64,000 bases of DNA from Lunularia cruciata (Eukaryota > Streptophyta > Marchantiopsida > Lunulariales > Lunulariaceae), in contig OX419762.1 of assembly GCA_948567375.1 (NCBI GenBank), positions 12,654,001-12,718,000 on the forward strand. The letters run 5' to 3'. Positions 31,897-42,835 of the stretch are shown here, piece by piece (position 1 is the first letter of the stretch; each line of letters starts with the position of its first letter). Below the pieces are notes generated by a model. That model made no database searches. It saw nothing but the letters and a program-made list of their open reading frames with translations, and was not told the origin of the DNA. A program made the position numbers and the translations under genes.

Positions 31897-32630
31897 TGTA
31901 ATACTCCAAGGACAAGAGAAGAGAGAGAAACATAAATTAAACACTCAACATTTGGTGCCCCAAAGGAGCACCTTCTCTTTATTATATAGACAAAAAAGAT
32001 CTCCTCCAAGGAAGCTCCACCATAGGATTAGGCACACAGATAGGTGACATGTCATCAAGCTCCACCCTTGGATTACTTACTTGGATGGGTGACATTTCAA
32101 TCTAGGTCCTATCTAGTTGGTCAAACAAGCTTTGACCAGAGGAAATCTTTTAGGGAATCTTCTTGTAGGAGTCTCAGAATCACGTAAGGTACCATTGGAA
32201 AGCTCTCAACAAGACAAACCAAGGAGGAGGGAAGGCCAGCCTTTTATCCATTAGGAGGGGAATTTGCACATTTTTTAGGTCTAATTCATCCATTTAGGCC
32301 TCCAAAATTTCCTTTAAAGATTTCAGGCATATTTTGGTTCCTACTCTATTAGTAGAAGTCCTCTTTTGGTGATACCTCTTTCTGATCTGTTTAGTCCATT
32401 ATGTGTAACATCCTTCTAGATGTCACCAAACCAATTCTCACCTTGAAATCATATGTCTAGCTATTGGTTCTAAGGTTCTCAAGTTTATTTTGGTTTCTGC
32501 TCTTTTAGTAGAAGTACTCTTTTGGTGATACTTCTATCTGATCTATTTTAACCATCATGTATAACATCATTCTAGATGTCACCAAACCAAATTTCACATC
32601 TAGATCATATGGCTAGCTTGTGGTATTACA
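31897..32630 (-). repeat. 3' LTR of copy C
   Basis: Plus view TGTAATAC to GTATTACA, an 8-bp perfect inverted pair at the tips. A pyrimidine run AACCTCCCTCCTTTTAAG follows at 32631-32648, which is the minus-strand polypurine tract. On the minus strand TATATAATAAAG near 31990-31979 is a plausible TATA or polyadenylation region. Confidence 0.9.
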
Positions 32631-32643
32631 AACCTCCCTCCTT

Positions 32644-34132
32644 TTAAGATGCAACGTCCTTGTTGTGCAATTGTTGCTCAAATGCTTGCACCAACACTGG
32701 TGCATGTGTCAAATTGGCAGCAAGCTCCCATGTTGCTTCATAGAGGGGGTAACCTTTCCAATTTATGAGATAGTCCACCCATAGATGGCGAGTACTATGT
32801 ATGCAATTTTGGAGAATACGCTCCACTTCATATTCTTCTATGCCATCAATGAGTGTTGGATAAGGTCAAATATCTTGTGTGGAATGACCCTGGCCTGATC
32901 GGGGAGCATATCTGCATAGTAGGGAAACATGGAACATTGGATGGATCTTCATGTGTGGTGGTAGTTCAAGGTGATAGGCCACAGCGCCGACACAACAAAG
33001 AATCGAGAAAGGCCCAATAAAACAAGGTCCAAGCTTACAAGGTCCATTAATGTGAGGTTGGTTGTTGATAGTCACACTTGATCCCCAACATTGAACTCCA
33101 TGTACCTACGGTGTGCATCCGCATTTTGCTTTTGTCGATTTTGTGCAATCTGTAATCTGTGCTTGGCGCTCTCCACACCGTGTTGGATTCTAGAAACAAA
33201 TGTGTTGATTGCATCAACCTTGGTAGTCACTGGACGGATCTTCATCAAGCTAGAAGGTGTGAAGGGATGCTCACCATACATGAGGAAGAATGGAGTGACT
33301 TGGGTGGATGCATTCACTGAATTGTTGTAAGTGAATTCCACAAATGAGAGTAGAGTGTCCCACCTCTCTTGCTCTTCTAAGGTGAAGCCGCATAACATGT
33401 CTTCAATTGTGCGATTAGCCCGCTCTGTTTGGACAGTTGTTTGTGGGTGGTAAGTTGTAGACATGGCCAACTTGGTTTTGAAGAAACCAAAGAGTGTTTG
33501 CCAAAACAAACTAGTGAATTGAGTGCCTATATCGGTGATAAGTACTCTAGACAGGTTATGGTGAGAGAAGACTGCATCTAAGTATAATTGAGCTAGTTGT
33601 GGAGCGGTCACATCCTTGGTGGTAGGGCGTACATGAATCATTTTGCTAAGCCGGTCCACAAAGACCGCTATGGAGTCAAACCCTTAGGTGGTCTTGGGTA
33701 ATTCACAGACAAGATCCATACTCACTTGTTCCCAACGTTGGATAGGCATGGGAGAGGTTGAAGTAGCCTTGCATGAGCTTGATTAGAGGCTTTGTTTTGT
33801 TGACAAAGTAGGCAGTTGTGCACGTAGCCCATCAAGTCGTTGCTCATCTTGGCCCAATAATAATAGCATTGGACTGCATCCAAGGTCTTGTCCACTCCGA
33901 CATGACCTGCAACGGCCAAATCATGACATTCCACTAGAATGGTGGTGCATAAATTTGGGAAATTTGGGATGCATAATTTTTCATCACGAAAGGTGAGTCC
34001 TTGGGTGCTGGTGATGCCTTTCGATGATTGCGCTTCTACAATCTGTGGATCCATTTTTGTAGTAGCCAAAATCTCTGGCCAGAATTTAGGGTTAATCTTA
34101 ACCTCTACCACCAAGTTGTTTGCCATTGGCAT
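32644..34132 (-). pseudogene. Integrase and chromodomain of copy C
   Basis: The zinc-binding part (34132-33722) has HDLAVAGHVGVDKTLDAV and CLLCQQNKAS. The core (33659-33072) has MDRLSKMIHVRPTTKDVTA, VLITDIGTQFTSLFW with the second Asp, and YHPQTTVQTERANRTIED in which the catalytic Glu is present although the usual DGQ is changed to TVQ. The C-terminal SH3-like block (33075-32866) precedes the chromodomain at 32826-32644, DYLINWKGYPLYEATWELA. Frameshifts separate the blocks. Confidence 0.85.
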
Positions 34133-34389
34133 ACGGATGAATGCATCTGCAAGTTGCTTCTACCTTCCACATAGGTGATTGACATGTTGAAGCATTGTCA
34201 CCACTCTGCCCATTGAATCTGGCGACGAGATAGATCCTTTTGCATCTCAAGGTAGACTAGAGGTTTATGGTCTATCTCTACTACAAATGCCTTCTTGCCC
34301 AAATAGTGCTTCCAATGCTTGGTCGCCATAACAATGGCCAGCTCTTCTCATTTTGTGGTGTGGTAGTTGCACTCTGCCGGTAACAACTT

Positions 34390-35515
34390 TCAAGAGAAAT
34401 ATGCAATTGGATGCCATCCACCATGCCACTCTTGTTGTAGGATTGCTCCTATTGCTACGCCTGATGCATTTATAGCCAACTTGATTGGTCGTGTTGGGTC
34501 ATACCACTTCAAGATTGGTGCATGTAGCAAGGTAGCTTTCAATTCTTGAAAGGCCAACTCTTGTGCGGTTCCCCATGTCCATTTCTTCCCCTTGCCAAGT
34601 AGTGCAATTAAAGGTTGTGCAACCTTGGAGAAGTCCTTGACAAATCTACGATAGAATCCCATCAACCCCAAGAAGCTTTTGAGTTGAGTCTGATCTTCTA
34701 GGGCATGCCATTTTTGAATGACCTCTATTTTATTTGTCAATACTTGAATACCCTCTACACTTACTCTTTGCCCCAAGTAGTCTACTTCAGACTTGCCAAA
34801 CTCCCACTTTGAGATTTTGGCATACAATCTATTCTATCTTAGAATCTGGAAGACTTCTCGTAGATGTTGTTTGTGTTCTATCATTGTGCTACTATACAGT
34901 AAGATATCATCCAAGAAGACAATAACATACTTATCCAAGTATGGACGAAATATGTCATTCATTAGACTCGTGAAAGTGGCAGGTGCATTGGTGAGGCCAA
35001 AAGGCATCACAAGATGTCAAAGTGGCCATACCTGGTTCAAAAGGCAGTTTTGTACACATCCTCTTCTATGATTTGGATTTGATTGTAACCCTCTGCAAGT
35101 CCAATTTGGTGAAGTATCTTGCTCCATGGAGTTGATCAAACAAGTCATCCATGCGGGGTAAGGGGTATTTGTTCTTCATTGTTTGTTGATTGAGACCTCA
35201 ATAGTCAATGCACATGCGCATTGTACCATCCTTCTTCTTCACAAACAAGATAGGAGCTCCATATGGTAATATGCTAGGTTGGATGAACCTCTTCTGTAGT
35301 ATCTCCTCAATTTGAGTCTTACACTCCTCCAACTCATGAGGTGATAGGCAATATGGGGCCTTACAAGGAGGTGTCTTCCTCGGGAGTGTCTCAATTTTAT
35401 GATCTACTCTCCTTTTTGGTGGTAATCTTGAGGGTAGATCATCGAGAAAGACATATTGAAATTCATCCACCACATCCTTCAATTTCTGAAGGAACGTGTT
35501 CATCGAGTTGTGCAT
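34390..35515 (-). pseudogene. Reverse transcriptase and RNase H start of copy C
   Basis: The frame at 35515-35198 has [18 protein letters not shown], then [17 protein letters not shown]. The catalytic FLDDILLYS is at about 34925-34895, with a frameshift to either side. YLGQRVSVEGIQV and SFLGLMGFYRRFVKDFSKVA follow (34780-34630), and RNase H begins LAINASGVAIGAILQQE (34480-34430), where the first catalytic Asp is Asn. The next 250 bp (34390-34140) continue RNase H in broken frames. Confidence 0.85.
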
Positions 35516-35730
35516 TCTAGACTTCTCTTATTAGACCCATGAAACATCTATCGGTCTTATAGATAGTTGCTGTCCCTATGACATATAGAGGCAGATCCTG
35601 CTTGGGTGATTTTTCTTTAACCCTAATGATTGACCATTGGTGGGTTCTCACTACTTTCTTCCTCTAATCTACCATAGGGTTGTAATGCTCTATCAATGAT
35701 CTAAGATTGCATCATAACAAGCTAATTGTA

Positions 35731-35937
35731 TCACTCACCACTCAATTGCTTCCTAGATGGGTAACAATCTCCTATAGAGAGTGTTACCCATCTAGGTGAT
35801 GATTCAATCCTCTTTGTTTGCCCGTTAGGCAACTCTACTTTTTCACTCCTATCTTTCTCTAGATCCATTCCCAATCTTATTGCAATAGAGCGAGCTAAAA
35901 AATTCTCTATTGCTCCCGGATTGATTAATACTCTCAC
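35731..35937 (-). pseudogene. Protease fragment of copy C
   Basis: MRVLINPGAIENFLARSIA matches the LIDSGATxNF active site of gypsy proteases with Asp changed to Asn and Ser to Pro, so it is inactive. KVELPNGQTKRI follows at the position of the flap region. A frameshift separates it from RT. Confidence 0.7.
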
Positions 35938-36172
35938 TTGATTGTCCCACTTCTAGGACTCCATTCACAACAATCAATTATGAGGTTACCTTTTGGGATC
36001 TTTTCACATTAGTCTTCTTCCTTCCTTTGCTTCTCTTCTTCCTTATTGAGCCAGTAAGGCCGTGAGGTACATTTATTGGTGATCTTTGTTTTCTGAAGTG
36101 ATTTCCACCTCCTCCCCTTCAATGCACCTCTCCATGTTGTTCAAAGATCACCTGTACGAAGGCCAAGGGCCT

Positions 36173-37168
36173 CTAGGTAAACGAGTGCATCAATTGGTCA
36201 ATATGTGCCCAATATGGCCACAATTGTAACAACAGTGTTCTTCCCCTCAAGTTCCTTCTCCTCGTGGGACTCCATCTCTTTGTTCTTCTACCTGTCCATG
36301 CTCCCCTTGAAGCGGTCATGTTCCTTGATCTTGAAATTAAAGGTTGCCCAATTCCATTGGTACTCGTCCACCCATGGGTGGCATTTCTGCCCAATAATGT
36401 TGAGGTGGAACTACTCCTTCACCTCCACCCAATGTTGCTGCTATTCTTTGTGCACAAGCAATGGCTTCAAATACCGTGCAAGAATTTTGCAAGAACTTCT
36501 TGGCGAGTCCGCTCCTTTTACCCTCGTTTGAAATTTTCAAGAGCTTCTGATGGACTCATGTCGGTTACTACGACTTGTAGATCCAAAAATGCCTCTACAT
36601 ACTCTTGTACGCTATTCTTCTATCTCAATCCCCATAGTCGGGTTTGAGCAATCTGCACAAAATCCACCGATTGCAGCAACCCTTCTTGCATTATTGTCCA
36701 CATGACCTCCCTTCTCTTTGCCAACATGGATCATTCCCAAACATCATACCATGTGAGGTCTTTATCAATCAAGTACCTACATGCAAACACGCCTGCAGCA
36801 TGCTCCGTGATCTTTATTGAGAACAATTGGAAATATCAATTCATTCTTGAGATCCAATTTTCCACTACTCCTATCATATGCTGCCCCTTGTAAGGCTCAA
36901 TGTTGCAGGTCTTCTTCATCTGGAGTAGCAATGTGGCTTCATCATTGATAGGGTTCATAGGCACAGTTGTCCCTCCAAGTACTTCAGTCGTAGGTATTGG
37001 GTTTTGAGACAGCTCTTCTTCTTGCATGGCTTGATCATTCTTGATGATTTGCACTTGACTTTGTAATGTCTTCATGGTCATCTTAATCGTTTGAAATTCA
37101 TTCAACATCCCTTGTATTCCTTGCACCAACTCTTGGAATTGCGGATCCATGGTTCCTGCAACACTCAA
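36173..37168 (-). pseudogene. Gag of copy C
   Basis: The start MSVAGTMDPQFQELVQGIQG at 37168 opens 110 codons with a heptad-like helix, followed by the capsid-like region PYKGQHMIGVVENWISRM. Later pieces (36540-36337) carry the basic and glycine/proline-rich hinge. A zinc knuckle HCCYNCGHIGHILTN lies at 36232-36188 with a stop inside its last loop. Confidence 0.7.
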
Positions 37169-37740
37169 TTGCTAATATCTACTTCAATACAGAGTCAATA
37201 TGATCACTCTAGAAGGCGTGCAAACTATCGGAACTACCATTGGGACCTTAGAAGCTATCACTCGTTGACAATACTCATCGCCAAAATTCCTAACCACAAA
37301 ATCTCTAAACATCACTTTCAGTCTCACTACATAACGGATTTCTACTTGAGTGTTGAAAGGGAGAGGATTTGGGACATTCACATCCATATTATCATAATAG
37401 AATGTAGATTTTCAAATTCCACTCTCTGTCATATATCACCGTAGGTAGAATCACCAGGTTTGCTAAGTTCATCACCCTATCCATGAATTCTATGCCAAAG
37501 TGATAAACTAACGATACCCTCATTTGCTCACGCTGGATGTACATAACCTTGATGTGGAATGGATTTGGGAATGGAAAGCTAGGTGTGGGAAATTTTCCTC
37601 CCGGTGCATCCATCCCGTCCACTCTCTAAAGTCCTTCCTAAGTCTAGCAACTACTTTATGTTCTCCCCCTCAAATTACTCAGTTTAAGTAGTTTGTGCTC
37701 TTCCAAAAGGGGTGATCCACTCTCTTGGACTAAGACACTC

Positions 37741-37752
37741 GCTCTGATACCA
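37741..37752 (-). other. Primer-binding site of copy C
   Basis: In plus view GCTCTGATACCA, the exact complement of TGGTATCAGAGC, the site paired by initiator tRNA-Met, directly abutting the 5' LTR. Confidence 0.9.
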
Positions 37753-38489
37753 TGGTAATACTCCGAGGACAAGAGAAGAGAGAGAAACATAAATTAAACA
37801 CTCAACATTTGGTGCCCCAAAGGACCACCTTCACTTTATTATATAGACAAAAAAGATCTCCTCCAAGGAAGCTCCACCATAGGATTAGGCACACAGATAG
37901 GTAACATGTCATCAAGCTCCACCCTTGGATTACTTACTTGGATGGGTGACATGTCAATCTAGGTCCTATCTAGTTGGTCAAACAAGCTTTGACCAGTGGG
38001 AATCTTTTAAGGAATCTTCTTGTAGGAGTCTCAGAATCACGTGAGTAAGGTACCACTGGAAAGCTCTTGACAAGACAAACCAGGGGTAGGGAAGGCCAGC
38101 CTTTCTTATGTTGGGGGGGAATCTACATATTTTTGAGGCCTAATTCATCCGTTTAGGCCTCCGAAATTGCCTTCAAAGATTTCAGGCATATTTTGGTTCC
38201 TACTCTATTAGTAGAAGTCCACTTTTGGTGATACCTCTTTCTGATCTGTTTAGTTCATCATGTGTAACATCCTTCCAGATGTTACCAAACCAATTCTCAC
38301 CTTTAAATCATATGTCTAGCTATTGGTTCTAAGGTTCTCAAGTCTATTTTGGTTTTTGCTCTACTAGTAGAAGTACTCTTTTGATGATACTTCTATCTGA
38401 TCTATTTAGACCATCATGTATAACATCATTCTAGATGTTACCAAACCAAATTTCACATCGAGATCATATGGCTAGCTTGTGGTATTACA
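37753..38489 (-). repeat. 5' LTR of copy C
   Basis: Plus view TGGTAATACTCC to GTATTACA. It aligns end to end with 31897-32630. The intervening 37169-37740 is the leader, with no recognisable ORF. Confidence 0.9.
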
Positions 38490-38989
38490 TGCGGGTTACA
38501 TTTTAGGGTTATTTAAGACTAGTTTTCCATGTCCACGTCTATTCCATAGGCTACCCCACCCACTCCATGATGAGGTTAGATAGGCTTTTTGCCTACCACT
38601 TGATCATTTGGCATGTGATCCCTTGGACAAGTTAGCATAGTTCTTATTCCTCTTACTCCCTTGATGGTGTATTTGCTATGCTAGAGAGGGACGTGCGGGG
38701 CATAGAGAGGTGGCTGCTAGATTTCATCGATTCTAAGTGGGAGATTGGGTGGCCCTTTAGGAGGCTTTTGTTAGGGCTACACAATTTAGGAGATAGGCGT
38801 CACCATAGGATACCACAGAGTCCACTTGAATATGACGGTGTAGGATATTGAGTCAAGCGGGAGAGTTTAGTAGAGCAGCACAAGCGCTACACCCTTTGTC
38901 TATGGTGAGTCCTACTGATGAGACTATCTTTTCCCTATGCTCACTACATCCTATAGCAGTAGAGGGACTACCACTAGAGGTCTTAGAAT

Positions 38990-40438
38990 ATCAGCCTGAG
39001 CAGCCTTTATGCCTTGATAGGTCGTTATTTGCACAAGTATTATGCACTGCCCCTTGCCTTTCCTCAAGAGGCTTGTCAAGGATGGTTTATGAGCACTTTA
39101 GAGATTGCTTCCAGGCAAATGATCCTTCTAGTGGTTTTTTCTGAGTTGTTTCAAGTGGTTGCAGTAGTAGCGAGAGGAGACATTCCTATGTCTATTAGTC
39201 AGGTGTTAGGTGCTAGTCAACTTCTTGCAATGGAGAAGGACACTGAGGGCATTAGACCGATTACTATTGGAAAGATCTTTTTGCGTTTGGTCAGTCATAC
39301 CATTGTCCTTCAACATCATTCTCACTTTTGATAGCACCTCAGTCCACATTCGTTTGGAGTAGCTACAACTGGAGTATATGAGGCTATATCTTTAAGCATT
39401 AGAGCACTCCTAGATATCCATCCGGAGTGGGTCGTCCTATAGGTGGATGTTGAGAAATCTTTTAATAGTGTCTCACGTGCATCTATCTTTAGAGAGCTTA
39501 GGGAGGTTGGTGGATCCTTGGTGAGTCTCATTCCTTTTGTGCAGTCTTTTTATGGCTCTCCTGCTTCTCTTTACTACCAGCATGGTGGTTCACAAGAGGG
39601 AGTCACCATCTTGGAGTCAGCTGTTAGTACACGTAAGGGAGATCCTTTGGGGAGGCCGTTATTTGCCATGGCTCACTTTAGAGCTCTCATATCTACTACT
39701 TTGGCCATGCTAGGTTGTGTATTTCACTCCTTGGCAGATGATACATACATCATAGGCCCTGCAGATCAGATTAAGCAGGCCTTTGACTACTTGACTACTG
39801 AGCTACATCTTGTAGGCTTGAGAGTCAAGGTGTCAAAGTGTAGCGCATGGTCCCTTTTAGGTATCCCTTCCCACCTTGAGCTTCCAGAGGGATGTATCAC
39901 ATCCACAGATGGACTTTGTGTTCTTAGAGTACCAATAGGATTGGAGGATTTTGTCACACGCTTTTTAGACATTGCCCTTGTAGAGGATGTTCTCCATGTG
40001 GATGACCTTCCATTACTAGGAGATCCGTAGGTGTCATTTGGTATACTCTCCTCCAGTATTGCTCGTTGACCATCCTACCTCATCTGCACAATTCCTCCCT
40101 CATCGTCCTTCCTTTCACGTTTGAGAGCATTTGATAGGAGGATTATGGGAGTCTTTGGTGATATTATTGGACCAATGACTTTTGAGTGTGTGACAAGGGA
40201 TTTGGCACATAGACAGACGACTCTGTGGATCTCATGTGGTGGGGTTGGCTTGCTATCTATGGAGGAGACAGTACCTATAGCATTTTTGGGTACTTGGGCT
40301 CTCTCGGCACCCTTACTTTCCTCTCGTTTTGTGGTTGTTGATAGGCCGGTTTTGGAGACTTATGCGACAAAGGTGGAGGGAGGATCCTTTTCTCTCCAGG
40401 TATTATTGCGGCAGATGAGAGATAGTCTATCCCCATGA
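38990..40438 (+). pseudogene. Reverse transcriptase of the R2-like LINE
   Basis: In one frame: RGDIPMSISQVLGASQLLAM and EGIRPITIGKIFLRLVSHT (39175-39300), VDVEKSFNSVSRASIFRELR (39440-39500) with the first catalytic Asp, RKGDPLGRPLFAMAHFRAL (39630-39690), then FHSLADDTYIIGPADQIKQA with the catalytic ADD (39720-39780), KVSKCSAWSLLG (39830) and a thumb-like region with TLWISCGGVGLLSMEETVP (40220-40280). Stops in this frame (for example before VDVEKS at 39440, after LLGDP at 40028) are TAG or TGA where Gln or Arg fits the family. Retrocopies by target-primed reverse transcription would be its role. Confidence 0.75.
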
Positions 40439-40528
40439 GCACGAGAGGATTTTCCACCTTTTGCTTCACTATCATCAAATTGGACTAGAGGTTTACAGTC
40501 TTCCTTGATGTAGCGATAGTGTGAGCAT

Positions 40529-41230
40529 ATGCTACATTCTCTCTTAGTCGACTCTTCCATTCCTCAGGCTACTAGAGCAAGTCTTTGCTCTTGCTCCGGC
40601 AAGGGTGCAGGCTCTTGGATCCTAGCTCGACCATGCATTAGGGTATTCCAACTCGCACTAGCTACTTTCTCTATAATGATGAGGTTTTGCCTAGGTTTGG
40701 TCCACCCATCTGCATCTTCATTACTCACTTGTGAGTGTGGTTCTACACTAGATGCAAGAGCGGTCCACATGACATGGTGTCCTTTTGGAGGACAAAGGAT
40801 AGCTACACATGATGCCATTAGGGACATAGTGTTTGCTATGGCTCAAGAGAGTGGATACTTGGCTTGGAGGGAGCATTTGTATGCTTTGCAGACGATACAT
40901 GTCAGGGCAGACTTATATTTGGTCCGAGATGATCAAGTGATAGTAGCTGATGTTGTGGTTATAGACCCTACACGAGATATAGTTTCGGAGGGAGTGATTA
41001 CCCATCCCTCGGAATGGGCGGCGAGTGCAGCAATAAGTCGCAAGGTCTCCAAGTATAGGGGCATGCAACGAGGTCACCTCTTTGTTCCTCTAGCCTTGAA
41101 GTTATATGGAGCGATGGACACGGCATTTGACACATTTGTCAAGGAGTGCGCGAGAGCTTATCATGTTAGGCATCAAGGGGTACCACTCTCACTCTCATAT
41201 TTTGTAGCATATTTTAGACAGCATGTGTCC
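40529..41230 (+). pseudogene. CCHC knuckle and restriction-like endonuclease of the LINE
   Basis: The open frame continues the RT frame. Near its residues 68-84 it has CECGSTLDARAVHMTWC (C-X-C-X9-H-X3-C), then HDAIRDIVFAMAQESG, and the nuclease core HVRADLYLVRDDQVIVADVV with acidic residues spaced as in R-PD-Xn-D restriction-like enzymes, followed by SRKVSKYRGMQRGHLFVPLAL with a conserved lysine and tyrosine. The domain would nick target DNA. The ORF is cut by the solo LTR at 41231; past it (41927 on) and in the second copy (54715-54960) the frame closes soon. Confidence 0.7.
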
Positions 41231-41922
41231 TGTGAGCCGACCTGTCTCTCACTCAGGATGAACCTCTGATGGCTATTATGGTAGCGCACCATGGACTAAG
41301 AAGGCAAGGAACCCGAACTCCATCATACTCCTCCAAGGCTAACACTCCAAGGCTCAAGACATTGCTCACTAGAGAACTCAATGAGAGAGAGATAGTTGCA
41401 AATGAAAGGATGATGAGTACCTCCTCACTCCTTGTATATATACTTGTGAAATAGTTACGTACCAAAGTTACTAATTACCATAGTAACTCAAGTTACTAGA
41501 CTAAAAGTCAAGTAAAGTCAAAAAGTAGAAAGGAATATCCATTCACATGGGCATATTCCCCTAAGCATGTGGTCTTATCTTGACCCAACCACTCAGTCAA
41601 GGATTTCTTCACATGGGCTATCCTTGGACTAAAGAAGAATCCAAAACAAAAAGGCTTGCGGGCCCAAGAGTTCTCAACTCTTTCCTCAAAGCCAAACACC
41701 TAGGAATAATACCAAGTCAACAGACTAAAATCCAAAATAGTGGTGCTCATCTTTTCTACTTCCTCTAAAGTAAGGTCCCATCTATCTTAGCTATGACTAA
41801 CTCTAGCTAACCATGACTAATATAGAACCATCCTTTATCTCTATATAAATAATATCTCTTAAGTACTTGTAATACCAAGCTAAATATCACAATACCACAC
41901 ACATGCACAAATGGGTGTTACA
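41231..41922 (-). repeat. Solo LTR of the element E family
   Basis: It is 692 bp, TGTGAGCC to GTTACA in plus view, matching 26119-26804. Flanks GTCC (41227-41230) and ATCC (41923-41926) form a 4-bp duplication with one transition. The LINE copy at 54715-55206 shows the empty site, reading GTGTCCATTGCTC without the LTR (near 54958-54970). A full element has recombined out between its two LTRs. Confidence 0.9.
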
Positions 41923-42173
41923 ATCCATTGCTCTATAGAGGGTAGTGGCTGGTGCAATCCATAGGAGAGTAGCAATCACATTAGATGATATTTATTCGGA
42001 GGCTCCATTTGTGTGTAGACCGCACCACTTGCATAGCTCGGATATCTTAGGTGCGGTATGGCAGATTTCTCATATAGACTCTATTGGGGCTTAGCCTCAT
42101 GTTACCTTTTTTGTCTCTCCCTTGTAAGGCTTGATGGGGTCTTCCCATCCTTCATTTGTCCTACGGGGTCGCC
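41923..42173 (+). mobile_element. 3' tail of the LINE with two hairpins
   Basis: After the solo LTR the sequence aligns with 54959-55206. It ends in GGGGTCGCC at 42165-42173, the shared end of other copies, with no polyA or simple repeat. Hairpins are GGGGC-TTA-GCCTC at 42086-42098 and GATGGG-GTCTT-CCCATC at 42133-42149. Such a structured tail may be what the reverse transcriptase recognises; this is inference from R2-type elements. Confidence 0.65.
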
Positions 42174-42339
42174 TTTTACTCGATTACATAGTGCACTGAA
42201 AATAATTATGAAGTTGCCTGACACATCCATGAAATCTATTTCTGAAACTCCCAATTTATATCAGACACCCCCTCATATCAATCCTATTGGGAATAAGCGC
42301 CCTTCTTTGTTTATTCTTCTTCGGAAATAAGCTGAGAGT

Positions 42340-42443
42340 TCTCATTCCGATACTATTGAAATTTAGCGCCACTTTACCTCTTATGTCTCATCTTATAACG
42401 GGTTGAGGGGTCTTCCCATCCTTCTTGTCTTTACGCGGTCACC
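42340..42443 (+). mobile_element. 5'-truncated LINE tail
   Basis: CGATACTATTGAAATTTAGC through TCTTCCCATCCTTC to ACGCGGTCACC, matching the last 100 bp of the LINE with moderate divergence. Confidence 0.6.
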
Positions 42444-42444
42444 T

Positions 42445-42674
42445 TTTTCACCGTAAACCGAGAATGAGAAAGCCAACCACTTTCAACCATCGTTCTTGTT
42501 ATTCTACACCCTTTCCACTTTAAGTCGAGAGTGACAATGATGGCCACTTTCAACGGACTGTACTCCGTACTATAATCCGTGCTATTGTACATAATTACTC
42601 GTGAGGTATGTGACCCTATCCCAGTCAACGACAAGTCTTTCATGTGCTCCCAAGTCCTGAAACCGAACCATGTA
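42445..42674. repeat. Segmental direct repeat, first copy
   Basis: About 230 bp repeated at 42836-43073, sharing TATAATCCGTGCTATTGTAC and ACTCGTGAGGTATGTGA. Both copies adjoin LINE tails, and the second lies right next to tRNA-Pro. Confidence 0.75.
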
Positions 42675-42714
42675 AAATATTATAATAACTTCTTTTTATT
42701 TAGAAACAAGAGCA

Positions 42715-42820
42715 ACCGCATAGAAAACAAGTAAGGGGAAAGACCCCCATCAAACCGTACAAGGTAGAGACCACAAAGGTAAAATGGGGTTAGACCCCAA
42801 TAGAGTCTATACCAGAAATC
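42715..42820 (-). mobile_element. 5'-truncated LINE tail, inverted
   Basis: Plus view CAAGTAAGGGGAAAGACCCCC through GGGGTTAGACCCCAATAGAG. The first hairpin (42786-42798) pairs GGGGT with ACCCC, so the closing C-G pair of other copies is here T-A with pairing kept. Confidence 0.65.
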
Positions 42821-42835
42821 TTGTTTAGGCGGTCC

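Larger units (their letters stand above)
31892..38494 (-). mobile_element. Ty3/gypsy chromovirus copy C, complete with target duplication
   Basis: Two LTRs of 734 and 737 bp differ at only about 5-8% of positions by eye, the lowest in the window, so this is the youngest LTR element here. Flanks are GGCGG (31892-31896) and TGCGG (38490-38494), a 5-bp duplication with one difference. Inside, on the minus strand, are PBS, gag, protease, RT, RNase H, integrase, chromodomain and polypurine tract. It is inserted in the LINE ORF. The LTR family differs from that of copies A, B and D. The RT motif FLDD is intact but protease Asp is Asn and stops occur in gag and pol, so it is not autonomous. Confidence 0.9.
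31561..42173 (+). mobile_element. R2-like LINE with restriction-like endonuclease, interrupted twice
   Basis: With the nested copy C (31897-38494) and solo LTR (41231-41926) removed, about 3.3 kb remain that encode, in order, a C2H2 zinc finger (31680-31742), reverse transcriptase (38990-40030), a downstream thumb-like region (40030-40440), a CCHC knuckle and a restriction-like endonuclease (40700-41230), then a 3' tail ending at 42173. This single-ORF plan is that of early-branching LINEs (R2, NeSL, CRE, HERO types), not of the L1 and RTE types usual in seed plants. From 39014 to 41230 all open pieces are in one frame, broken only by stops that look like C-to-T changes. The 5' limit is uncertain; the 3' limit is set by shared ends of other copies. 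Confidence 0.7.
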
